DNA from: Atopobium sp.
GTDB taxonomy: Bacteria; Actinomycetota; Coriobacteriia; Coriobacteriales; Atopobiaceae
Reading direction: 5' to 3'
Length of the DNA: 20,488 bases
Assembly: GCA_015259035.1 (NCBI GenBank)
Contig: JABZHC010000015.1
Location: forward strand, 1-20,488
Below the pieces are notes generated by a model. That model saw nothing but the letters and a program-made list of their open reading frames with translations, was not told the DNA's origin and searched no databases. Positions 14,165 through 20,488 of this stretch are shown here, in pieces. Made by a program: the position numbers and the translations under genes. Numbering within the stretch: the first letter of the stretch is position 1; the number at the start of each line of letters is the position of its first letter.

Positions 14165-15283
14165 TTAGAGAACGCTACGGAATGGGACGTTTGGCTCGTG
14201 ATCAAAGCAATCATGGAAGCCACGGTCGTGATGGTAAGCAAAGCGGTCCTTATCCTGTGGATAGGTGTAGTGGCCGCCGACCTCCCAGAAGAATGGGTGG
14301 AACTTGTAGTCAAGGCGGTCCTTACGCATGTCCCAAAGAACCTTGATCTCCTGGACGTCAGCCTGGAAGTTAGTCCAAACATCGTGGTGAATTGGGATAA
14401 CAACCTTGGACTGAAGAGCCTCAGCCATACGGAGCATATCGGTTGCTTCCATCTTGTCCTGGATACCAATTGGGTTGCAGCCAAAAGCGCCAAAGCAGAC
14501 ATCTACGCCGCCAAACTCCTGAGCGATGTCTTTGCCGTGCTTAGCAAAGTAAATGGAGTAGTGAGAGTCACCGGAGTGATAGATGTTTCCACCAGGGGTG
14601 ACAAAGAGGTAGTTAACTGCCTTCTCATCCATGTCCATTGGGCACTTACCCCAGAGGTCTGGACGGTTCTCAGAAGTATCAGTAGTGGTAACGATGATGG
14701 TGCGGTCAAAGGAATCGTATGCAACGATCTCCATGTCCTTAACCTTGATACGGTCGCCAGGCTTAACAACAATGCACTGCTCGCGTGGAACGCCCCAGCC
14801 AACCCAAATGTCAACTGCATCCTTAGGACCAATAAAGGGAACTGGGATCTCTTTGCCATTCTCGTCAGTAGTGGTCATGTTGTTGTTAACAACGTGAGCT
14901 GCAAGCTCCTTGGACATGTGGTCCTGGTGAATGTGAGTTACTACAACAGCGTCAAGGTTCTTGATAGCAAATGGATCAATAACAAAAGGAACGTTACGCA
15001 GGTTTGGCTGCATCTTACGAACGCCAGCCATGTTTGCCATCTGGTGACCAGGCTTCATGAGGCCGTCACCGTGGGTGCGCTTACCATTGCCTGCCCAGAA
15101 GTCGACAGCAACGTTTGCTCCACCAGGAGTCTTAAACCAAATACCAACGCAGCCGAGCCACCACATCTCAACCTGGCCTGGCTCTACTACGGCATTGTCA
15201 ATCTCTTCGTTGAGCCAAGTTCCCCACTCAGGGAAGGTGCTCATAATCCAACTGTCGCGTGTGACGTCTTTCAAATCTGCCAT
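14165..15283 (-). CDS. ulaG: L-ascorbate-6-phosphate lactonase
   Basis: A metallo-beta-lactamase-fold hydrolase of 372 residues that opens the lactone of L-ascorbate-6-P, giving 3-keto-L-gulonate-6-P. The metal-binding motif is HIHQDH (117-122), with further ligands expected at GDSHYSIYF and IPIHHDVWTN. The N-terminus (STFPEWGTWLNEEI) and the segment MWWLGCVGIWFKT match the UlaG family closely, and the length fits. AAGGAG lies seven bases before ATG 15283. It is separated from the upstream propeller gene by 125 bases containing an inverted repeat. Confidence 0.95.
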   Translation of the reverse strand: MADLKDVTRDSWIMSTFPEWGTWLNEEIDNAVVEPGQVEMWWLGCVGIWFKTPGGANVAVDFWAGNGKRTHGDGLMKPGHQMANMAGVRKMQPNLRNVPFVIDPFAIKNLDAVVVTHIHQDHMSKELAAHVVNNNMTTTDENGKEIPVPFIGPKDAVDIWVGWGVPREQCIVVKPGDRIKVKDMEIVAYDSFDRTIIVTTTDTSENRPDLWGKCPMDMDEKAVNYLFVTPGGNIYHSGDSHYSIYFAKHGKDIAQEFGGVDVCFGAFGCNPIGIQDKMEATDMLRMAEALQSKVVIPIHHDVWTNFQADVQEIKVLWDMRKDRLDYKFHPFFWEVGGHYTYPQDKDRFAYHHDRGFHDCFDHEPNVPFRSVL

Positions 15284-15345
15284 TACGCGCTCCTTTCTAT
15301 AAAACAGAGGACTAGTACTTTGATGTATACGCAGATAATTGAGCG

Positions 15346-15390
15346 GCGCTCAGGACTTTGCCTGCATGCTCAGAAGCTCATCCTGAGCGC
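15346..15390 (-). repeat. Inverted repeat between the propeller gene and ulaG
   Basis: GCGCTCAGGA (15346-15355) and TCCTGAGCGC (15381-15390) form a 10-bp perfect stem around a 25-base loop. No T-run follows on the - strand, so it looks like an mRNA processing or stability hairpin rather than a terminator. Confidence 0.6.
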
Positions 15391-15408
15391 TCACTACAAA
15401 ACGCAGCC

Positions 15409-16464
15409 TTACTCCACTACTTTGTAGAGAGCCAGCTGGTCTGTCTCACGATATGCAGCAACAATGTAATCGCTGCCGTCATGCCTATACACCATGCAGT
15501 TTGCTGGTCCGAGGTCGTGGTCGATAACGTCTACGGTGTACTCACCGTCAACATATCTAACAAGCAACAAGTCGCGACCATCTTTACGGTTGCCAATGAC
15601 TGCGCACTTCTCGCCATTAAGGTCTGCTGCCCAAAGCGCGTGAAGGAAGCTGCGCTTCTGTGGGTCGCACCAAACCTGCTCGTAGCGATCGCGAGTCTGG
15701 CCTTCGTGCCAAATTGCCAGCGTGTCACCGTGGAACTTGGAGAAGGTAAGGATCTCCAGCTTGCCGTCGCCGTCAAAGTCTGTTGCAACAATGTCGCTTG
15801 TTGGCTGGACCAGAAGGCAGGTGACATCCCAAGCACCCTCAGGAGTGGTTGGTGGCACATATCTAAACACGCCTGCGGCGGTTGAGATCAAAGCATACGA
15901 TTTATCAGGTGCAGTCCAGAAACCGTGATTCTGAACCTGATAGTTAGCAACACACGTCAGCTTAAGCTGGTTGTCTGCTGTGTACTGCTCAAGGTTGTTG
16001 CTCAGAGGAGCAGCCCAAACAGCACCTGGAGTGCGCCAATCATCCTTGACGCCTGTCTCAGCTCCACCCTTAATAGAGCAAGCAAGAACCCAAAGCTGAC
16101 CGTCAGCAGCCTTCAGGATGCCAAAACGGTGAACATAAGGGAGGTCGCAGAGAATCTGCTCAGACCACGAACCGTCTGCCTGCCTGGTATAGGATGCGAT
16201 TGCCGCGTCGTCTCCACCAAAGTTTGGCGAGAAGAACTTGCGGGTTGCAATGAACTGATCTTTCCTGCCAGGGACCTGAGTAATGGTCATGACGCCGCCA
16301 GGACCTGGAGCAACAGTCTCCAGAGGCTCACCATCAAGCGTAAAACGACGGATTGGACCGTCCTTCTCGACAGCAGCTAAAAAGCTTGGTGTGTCTTCTC
16401 CCTCAAACAAGCCAAGTGCATAGCACTTAGGCATCTCGGCAAGAATTTTCTTTTCAAAAGTCAT
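15409..16464 (-). CDS. Uncharacterised cytoplasmic beta-propeller-like (FG-GAP/VCBS-type) protein in ula operon
   Basis: The 351-residue protein has no signal peptide or membrane segment. It is built of beta-rich blades of 45-60 residues. One blade carries a calcium-loop-like DFDGDGKLEI (229-238) followed by LAIWHEG; another has HALWAADLNGEKCAVIGNRK, and the C-terminus ends in ANCMVYRHDGSDYIVAAYRE. These resemble FG-GAP/VCBS propellers, with recurring histidines before the Asp-rich loops (VHRFGI, QNHGFW, SFLHALW). Start ATG 16464 has only a weak ribosome site. It lies 29 bases after ulaB and before ulaG, inside the ascorbate operon, so its substrate is probably ascorbate or a phosphorylated derivative, but no function is established. 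It might be an isomerase, lactonase or dehydratase, or a binding protein. Confidence 0.65.
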   Translation of the reverse strand: MTFEKKILAEMPKCYALGLFEGEDTPSFLAAVEKDGPIRRFTLDGEPLETVAPGPGGVMTITQVPGRKDQFIATRKFFSPNFGGDDAAIASYTRQADGSWSEQILCDLPYVHRFGILKAADGQLWVLACSIKGGAETGVKDDWRTPGAVWAAPLSNNLEQYTADNQLKLTCVANYQVQNHGFWTAPDKSYALISTAAGVFRYVPPTTPEGAWDVTCLLVQPTSDIVATDFDGDGKLEILTFSKFHGDTLAIWHEGQTRDRYEQVWCDPQKRSFLHALWAADLNGEKCAVIGNRKDGRDLLLVRYVDGEYTVDVIDHDLGPANCMVYRHDGSDYIVAAYRETDQLALYKVVE

Positions 16465-16493
16465 TAAAGTGCTCGATTCTTTAGAAACCTAAA

Positions 16494-16802
16494 CTATGCG
16501 GAAAACTTCTCTGCAGCGCCGGTTTCCTTGAGCTTCTCTTCCATCTCTGCATCAGAAAGAACGTTGCGCAGACCAATGACGGTAACACCAGCCTTAGCAG
16601 CATCCTCGTACATATTCAGGAAGTTAAGTGGTGCAAAAACAATGTCATACTGACGAGCAGAGCTTACGCCCTCGGAAAGTGCACAGTGGTGAATCTTATC
16701 GACGCCCATATTGAGCTTCTGAGTGACGCGCTCAGCGGTCATCTTCATCATCAGGGAGGTACCTGCGCCGTTTGCACATGCGACCAAAATCTTTGCGTTC
16801 AT
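16494..16802 (-). CDS. ulaB: PTS L-ascorbate transporter subunit EIIB
   Basis: A small cytoplasmic phosphocarrier of 102 residues that takes phosphate from UlaC and gives it to incoming ascorbate. The phosphorylated cysteine is Cys9 in ILVACANGAGTSLMMK, the Cys-loop signature of the ascorbate (SgaB/UlaB) family. AAGGAG lies six bases before ATG 16802, which fixes this start over an upstream in-frame ATG. The gene is downstream of ulaA with a 165-base gap that contains a strong hairpin. Confidence 0.94.
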   Translation of the reverse strand: MNAKILVACANGAGTSLMMKMTAERVTQKLNMGVDKIHHCALSEGVSSARQYDIVFAPLNFLNMYEDAAKAGVTVIGLRNVLSDAEMEEKLKETGAAEKFSA

Positions 16803-16923
16803 GTTGACTCCTTCGATCAAACAAACTGATTACGGACACATTGTGTTTGTACCCATTTGGGCGCTACAACGCTCGCATTTAAAGCAAATACTGCATCAAA
16901 CAATGTGCCGAGTATTACTAATA

Positions 16924-16953
16924 ACCCTGAGCAGATGGGGGTCTGCTCAGGGT
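16924..16953 (-). repeat. Intercistronic hairpin between ulaA and ulaB
   Basis: A perfect 12-bp stem ACCCTGAGCAGA (16924-16935) with its complement (16942-16953) around a 6-base G-rich/C-rich loop. On the - strand it is followed by TATTAGTAAT, not a clean T-run. It probably protects the upstream ulaA message or causes partial termination. Confidence 0.75.
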
Positions 16954-16967
16954 AGGAAGAAAGAGGG

Positions 16968-18479
16968 CTACTTGCTTTCCGCACTAGCTGCGGCGGCCTT
17001 CTGTGCACGGATTTCCTTGCACTTCTGGTAATCCTCAACCTCCATGAAGTACGTGTCCTTATTTGCACGGTACTGGAGCTGTGGGATTGCAATAAGAGCG
17101 ATAACAACAATTGCGAGACCTGCGTAGGACAGGAACTTCATGAAGCCGGTCATGATTGGCCAGACAACTGCCCAGTCCCACATGCCAAGGTATCCACCGT
17201 ATGCAGCCATGCCAACCCAGCCAGCGATAAGAGCTGAACCGAAGACCTGGAGAAGACCAGAGATGAAAGGCATGATAAGAACTGCGCGGAGGCCGCCCTT
17301 GTTGTTTGCGTAAACGCCGATAGTAGCGTTATCGAAGAACAGTGGAACAAAGCCTGCGATAACAACAACTGGGGACTTCAGAAGCAGCAGAGCTGCGATT
17401 GCCAGGAACTGGCCAGCTGCACCCATGAGGAAGCCGAGGGTAACTGCGTTTGGAGAACCAAAGCCGTAGGTGACTGCGCAGTCAACGCCTGGGACGGAAC
17501 CCTTGAGGAGCTTGTTGGAAATACCCTGGAAGGAGTTGGTGAGCTCAGTAACGAAGGTACGAACACCAAGCTGCAGGATGGAAAGGTAAACAGCAAACTG
17601 GAAGGAAGTGGTCATGATGTAGAAGAAGAAATCCTGACCTGGCTTCATGAACTTGTTCTCAAGCAGGAAGTCCTGGCCAAGAACAGCAAGGATGACACCA
17701 AAGAATGCTGTCATGAGAATTGCAGTTGCAACGAGGTTCTCATTGAAGATCTTAAGGAAGCCTGGAAGCTCGATGTCCTCAATGCGCTTAGACTCCTTCT
17801 TGGAGTGCTTGGAGAGCCACTCGGAAGCCTTGGATGCGCAGTAGACACCAAACATCTGCTGGTGAGCAATGGTAAGGCCAGCGCCTTCAGTAAGGTCCTG
17901 GGTAGGTCCAATACAAAGGTTGGAACCAACTGCCCAGTAAAGACCAAGGAGAACAGTCATAACTGCAAGGATGGTAACGTCGTTAAGCTGTGGGAAGCAG
18001 AAGAGGATAAGCCAAAATGCAGTTGCTGCCTGCTGAACCTGGACGTGACCAGTAGTAAAGATTGCGCGAAGCTTAGTCTGCTTCTTAAATGCAACCAGAA
18101 CAATGTTCAGAATGAAAGCGAAGAGCAGAAGAAGCATAACGGAGGAGAAGGAACGACCTGCGATAAATGCAGGAGCGTCAGCTGCCTCCATGCCTGCCTG
18201 TACTGCGTTCTGGCCAAAGTATGGGTCAATGACCATTGCAGAAAGGTTGAAGCGAGCCTGAAGTCCAACAAGAACTGGACGGAATGCAGTTACCAGGCCG
18301 CCGGAACCAACCAGGAGGATCTGATAACCAATGACTGCCTTAAGGAAGCCAGCGAGTACGTCGTACCACTTCTTCTTAAGAAGAATGTAGCCGATAGCAA
18401 CAATCAAACCGATGAAATAGGCTGGCTGAGTCAAGAAGTTGCTCGCAAACCATTTCCAAATACCAAGAACAATATCCAT
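16968..18479 (-). CDS. ulaA: PTS L-ascorbate transporter subunit EIIC
   Basis: Membrane permease of 503 residues with about ten or more hydrophobic segments. It opens with ASNFLTQPAYFIGLIVAIGY and KAVIGYQILLVGSGGLV, as in UlaA/SgaT. Conserved loops include GVRTFVTELTNSFQGIS and VDCAVTYGFGSPNAVTLGF. It imports L-ascorbate with concomitant phosphorylation, together with UlaB and UlaC. ATG 18479 (MDIVLGIWKWF) has AAGGGG at a suitable spacing. The C-terminal tail is charged and cytoplasmic. The order EIIA-EIIC-EIIB differs from the E. coli ulaABC order. Confidence 0.95.
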   Translation of the reverse strand: MDIVLGIWKWFASNFLTQPAYFIGLIVAIGYILLKKKWYDVLAGFLKAVIGYQILLVGSGGLVTAFRPVLVGLQARFNLSAMVIDPYFGQNAVQAGMEAADAPAFIAGRSFSSVMLLLLFAFILNIVLVAFKKQTKLRAIFTTGHVQVQQAATAFWLILFCFPQLNDVTILAVMTVLLGLYWAVGSNLCIGPTQDLTEGAGLTIAHQQMFGVYCASKASEWLSKHSKKESKRIEDIELPGFLKIFNENLVATAILMTAFFGVILAVLGQDFLLENKFMKPGQDFFFYIMTTSFQFAVYLSILQLGVRTFVTELTNSFQGISNKLLKGSVPGVDCAVTYGFGSPNAVTLGFLMGAAGQFLAIAALLLLKSPVVVIAGFVPLFFDNATIGVYANNKGGLRAVLIMPFISGLLQVFGSALIAGWVGMAAYGGYLGMWDWAVVWPIMTGFMKFLSYAGLAIVVIALIAIPQLQYRANKDTYFMEVEDYQKCKEIRAQKAAAASAESK

Positions 18480-18637
18480 TGATACCCCTTTCAAAGGGTC
18501 CTACATACGTACCTTCTGCAGCCCACACTACAAAAGGAAATCCTCAATTACGTGCCCAAACGGGCACAAAAGCGCACACAGGCGCAAACGGGAGCCTACG
18601 ACGCAAACGAGCGCGGACAACGCGCGAGAAGACGTGC
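18480..18637 (-). other. ulaC-ulaA spacer with small hairpin
   Basis: A 158-base gap without a gene. It contains GTGCCC/GGGCAC (18552-18567, loop AAAC), preceded on the - strand by a TTTT run and by short repeats of CGTTTGCG. The GC-rich part near the ulaC stop is low in complexity. Whether it terminates transcription is unclear. Confidence 0.4.
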
Positions 18638-19096
18638 TTACTCGGAGATAAGCTCGTCGATCTCCAAAAGCTCTTCTGGAGACTGAATGTTCTTAAGGCG
18701 CTCAAGAACCTCCTCGTTCATAAGAACCTGAACGAGCATCTGCATATTCTTAAGGTGTGCTTCCTGATCGGTTGCGCTCAGAGTAAAGAAGGTCTTGACC
18801 TGCTTCTCATCATCGCCATTCTCGAAGTTAACAGGAACATCAGAGTGCATAAAGCCAATAGCAGTCTTTCCATTAGAGCCAATGCGAGCAGTTGAGTGTG
18901 GCATTGCAACGTTTGGAACGATAACAATGTAGGGACCAAACTTCTTTACGCACTCAATAATGTCGTCTGCATACTCTGAATTGACAGTTCCATCAGCCTC
19001 CAGTGGTTTGCAGCACTCTCTAATAGACTCTTCCCATGTCATGGGAGTCTTCACGAAAGCATAGTGATTCTGCTCGTAGATATCGCGAAGTAGCAT
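18638..19096 (-). CDS. ulaC: PTS L-ascorbate transporter subunit EIIA
   Basis: Cytoplasmic phosphocarrier of the mannitol/fructose-type EIIA fold, 152 residues, which receives phosphate from HPr and passes it to UlaB. The phosphorylated residue is His67 in NVAMPHSTARIG; the second half includes TFFTLSATDQEAHLKNMQ and a C-terminal helix ending ELLEIDELISE. AGGAG lies eight bases before ATG 19096; an upstream in-frame extension without a ribosome site is rejected. It is the first gene of the operon, divergent from the DeoR-family regulator. Confidence 0.93.
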   Translation of the reverse strand: MLLRDIYEQNHYAFVKTPMTWEESIRECCKPLEADGTVNSEYADDIIECVKKFGPYIVIVPNVAMPHSTARIGSNGKTAIGFMHSDVPVNFENGDDEKQVKTFFTLSATDQEAHLKNMQMLVQVLMNEEVLERLKNIQSPEELLEIDELISE

Positions 19097-19229
19097 GCGA
19101 TTCACTCCTCTCCAGTAGACTACTGTGAATCTTTCCTTGTGTTGGACTATAGCAAGACCACACAAGAACACATCGCTTAACGACGAAAACTTGAATTTTC
19201 TGAACGCTTCAACAATTAGATAAATAATT

Positions 19230-19258
19230 TATATGACATTTATCTTGTCGTATAACAA
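19230..19258 (-). promoter_or_regulatory. Candidate ula operon promoter
   Basis: On the - strand TTGTTA (19258-19253) and CATATA (19235-19230) are 17 bases apart, about 135 bases before ulaC. The GAACG-type sites lie just upstream (19274-19290) and downstream (19201-19211), positions suited to repression. Assigned by eye. Confidence 0.35.
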
Positions 19259-19411
19259 ATTTCCCTATTTGTTGAACGTTTAGAACGTTTTACCAATCGA
19301 ATCGATAATGTTAGTATAGCTAAAGTTGAGAGTTAAGCAATACTTATCTATGCTCACTTTAGAGATTTACGTCATAAAAACCGTTGACCGCTAAATAATA
19401 TCCGTTTAAGT

Positions 19412-19431
19412 ATTCAAAACGTTCATTGAAT
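19412..19431. promoter_or_regulatory. Candidate regulator operator palindrome
   Basis: ATTCAA (19412-19417) and TTGAAT (19426-19431) flank an 8-base centre AACGTTCA that is itself built on palindromic AACGTT. It is the most symmetric of the repeated GAACG-type sites. Confidence 0.5.
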
Positions 19432-19519
19432 AGGGTAAGATACACTCAGTTCTCCTGAGAAGCGGCTACACAATTGTTCGACAACCGTTCAAAAGGTGTT
19501 ATCAATTTGTACGTTGTTT

Positions 19520-19548
19520 TTCACAGAACTGAATTAGTTAAATGTAAT
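19520..19548 (+). promoter_or_regulatory. Candidate promoter of the DeoR-family regulator
   Basis: TTCACA (19520-19525) and TGTAAT (19543-19548) are separated by 17 bases, about 40 bases before the regulator's start codon. The inverted GAACGGTT site lies 25-35 bases upstream of the -35. Assigned by eye. Confidence 0.35.
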
Positions 19549-19588
19549 TCTATAGGTTTATCAGCAGTTGAGCTCTATTGGGGGATTC

Positions 19589-20353
19589 ATGGCCACAAGT
19601 CGTTCATTCGTAGCATCACGCAGAAGCTCAATCATGAGCCTTCTCGAACAATACCGCCAGGTTTCCGTTAGCGATCTTGCCGATAGATTTGAAGTTTCTT
19701 CGCTTACCATCCGCCGCGATCTTGACGAACTCGAAGCTCAAGGCCTTATTTCCCGAAGCTATGGCATGGCCACGCTACTTGACCCGCTCTCGACAGGACT
19801 CAGCTCTAACCAGGTAACCGCAAAGTTCAAGCTTGCCCAGGCAGCTTCCAAGTTGATTAAAGACGGTGACACGGTCTTCATTAACACCAGCTCAACCGCT
19901 ATAAAAGTCCTGGAATTTATCACCGCCGAGAACATCACGGTTGTTACCAATAACGGTAGCGTTCTGGCCGCTGACTATCCCCCATCGATGACTGTTTTGG
20001 TCACGGGCGGAGAAGTTCGACCAGCTAAGAAGTCAATGACCGGCGATTTTGCGCTTGCTTCAATCAACCAGATTCGCGCCGCGAAGTGCATCTTGGGATG
20101 CTCGGGAATTTCCGCTGAGCGCGGCCTTACCACGCTGGTTTCAAACGAGATGCGCGTGAACTCGCTGATGCTTAAGCACTCTGAGCAGCACATTGTCTTG
20201 GCCGACGCAAGTAAACTGGGCGTCAACTCTAGCTTCCAATATGGATTGCCTGCTGATATCGACGTGCTTATGACAGACGAATCCGCATCGATTTCACAGG
20301 TAGCAGCCCTCGAAGCCGCTGGCGTTCGTAAGGTTGTTCGCGTGGGCCTGTAG
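19589..20353 (+). CDS. ulaR: DeoR-family transcriptional regulator, probable ascorbate operon repressor (UlaR-like)
   Basis: The 254-residue protein has an N-terminal helix-turn-helix (residues about 12-65: SIMSLLEQYRQVSVSDLADR, then FEVSSLTIRRDLDELEAQGL), the DeoR signature. It is followed by a sugar-phosphate-sensing domain with FINTSSTAIKVLEFI, VVTNNGSVLA, VLVTGGEVR and ADASKLG. ATG 19589 follows TTGGGGGA; a TTG 21 bases upstream is less likely. Divergent placement next to ulaC and the repeated sites between the genes support control of the ula operon, probably relieved by a phosphorylated intermediate such as L-ascorbate-6-P, as known for UlaR of E. coli. The normally Gly-Gly-rich stretch after the HTH is replaced by SRSYGMATLL. 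Confidence 0.85.
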   Translation: MATSRSFVASRRSSIMSLLEQYRQVSVSDLADRFEVSSLTIRRDLDELEAQGLISRSYGMATLLDPLSTGLSSNQVTAKFKLAQAASKLIKDGDTVFINTSSTAIKVLEFITAENITVVTNNGSVLAADYPPSMTVLVTGGEVRPAKKSMTGDFALASINQIRAAKCILGCSGISAERGLTTLVSNEMRVNSLMLKHSEQHIVLADASKLGVNSSFQYGLPADIDVLMTDESASISQVAALEAAGVRKVVRVGL

Positions 20354-20488
20354 AACTGCTATGGCTACGTGCGTTGGACGACGAGATTCAGCTTCAATCG
20401 CATGTTTCCACTGCTGTAGCCCATCGGTTTTCTCGTCCAGCAAATAAGACATCAAAATTTAAACTACCATGATACGAAAATATTCACC
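20354..20488. other. Region after the regulator gene
   Basis: No gene is recognised up to the window edge. A TTTCTCGTC variant of the dispersed word occurs at 20429-20437. Short complementary stretches (TGGACGA near 20374 and TCGTCCA near 20434) could pair, but no clear terminator with a T-run is seen. Confidence 0.4.

Larger units (their letters stand above)
19097..19588. promoter_or_regulatory. Divergent ula operon / regulator control region
   Basis: This 492-base AT-rich region has no gene and separates the two divergent transcription units. It holds several related sites with core GAACG[N]TT: TGAACGCTTCA (19201-19211), GAACGTTT twice (19274-19281 and 19283-19290), AACGTT inside a 20-bp palindrome (19412-19431) and, inverted, AACCGTTCAA (about 19483-19492). 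A stem-like pair (CTAAAGTTGAG and CTCACTTTAG) spans about 19320-19364. Spread over 290 bases, the sites would allow DNA looping by the DeoR-family protein; that is inference. Confidence 0.7.

Noticed and set aside
13859..15427. Long open frame on the + strand opposite ulaF/ulaG (522 codons)
   Set aside because: It runs antisense to two clear enzymes and across their junction. It has no family motifs and is best explained by codon bias of the real genes.

Overview
The window looks like part of an actinobacterial chromosome of the Coriobacteriia (Atopobium/Lancefieldella-like). I infer this from the predicted proteins, the moderate GC content and the mix of actinobacterial-style genes with a PTS-based fermentative sugar-acid operon. 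No phage, transposase, rRNA or CRISPR array is visible.

Left part (1-4543, + strand): the 3' end of a polyprenyl diphosphate synthase gene that enters from outside the window, a two-domain peptidoglycan-binding protein with a degenerate amidase-like tail, tRNA-Gln(UUG), glmU (UDP-GlcNAc synthesis) and prs (PRPP synthesis). All are packed tightly in one direction.

Middle part (4542-9734): two copies of a roughly 490-bp non-coding element lie in inverted orientation, one after prs and one after tktC. Both sit in convergent gene junctions. Each copy starts with a conserved terminator hairpin and continues with two arrays built from ~31-bp units, each array being three direct units closed by one inverted unit. 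Between the arms lie pcp (-), pth (+) and an nfnA-nfnB pair (NADPH/ferredoxin/NADH electron-bifurcating transhydrogenase). A 9-base word, GGCGAGAAA or its complement, recurs in the arms and also inside the coding sequences of pcp and pth.

Right part (19096 down to 9759, - strand): an L-ascorbate (vitamin C) utilisation operon. In transcription order it reads ulaC (EIIA), ulaA (EIIC), ulaB (EIIB), an unknown cytoplasmic beta-propeller-like protein, ulaG (lactonase), ulaF (4-epimerase), ulaE (3-epimerase), fsa/talC-type aldolase, then split transketolase tktN-tktC. The divergent DeoR-family regulator (ulaR-like) lies across a 492-bp AT-rich control region carrying several GAACGTT-type sites. 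The route is ascorbate uptake and phosphorylation, lactone opening, epimerisation to D-xylulose-5-P, then the non-oxidative pentose phosphate reactions. The decarboxylase UlaD, expected between UlaG and UlaE, is not in the window.

Most noteworthy are the inverted structured repeat pair with its 3+1 unit architecture, the intrusion of the same sequence word into two housekeeping proteins, and the unknown propeller protein inside a ula operon that lacks ulaD.
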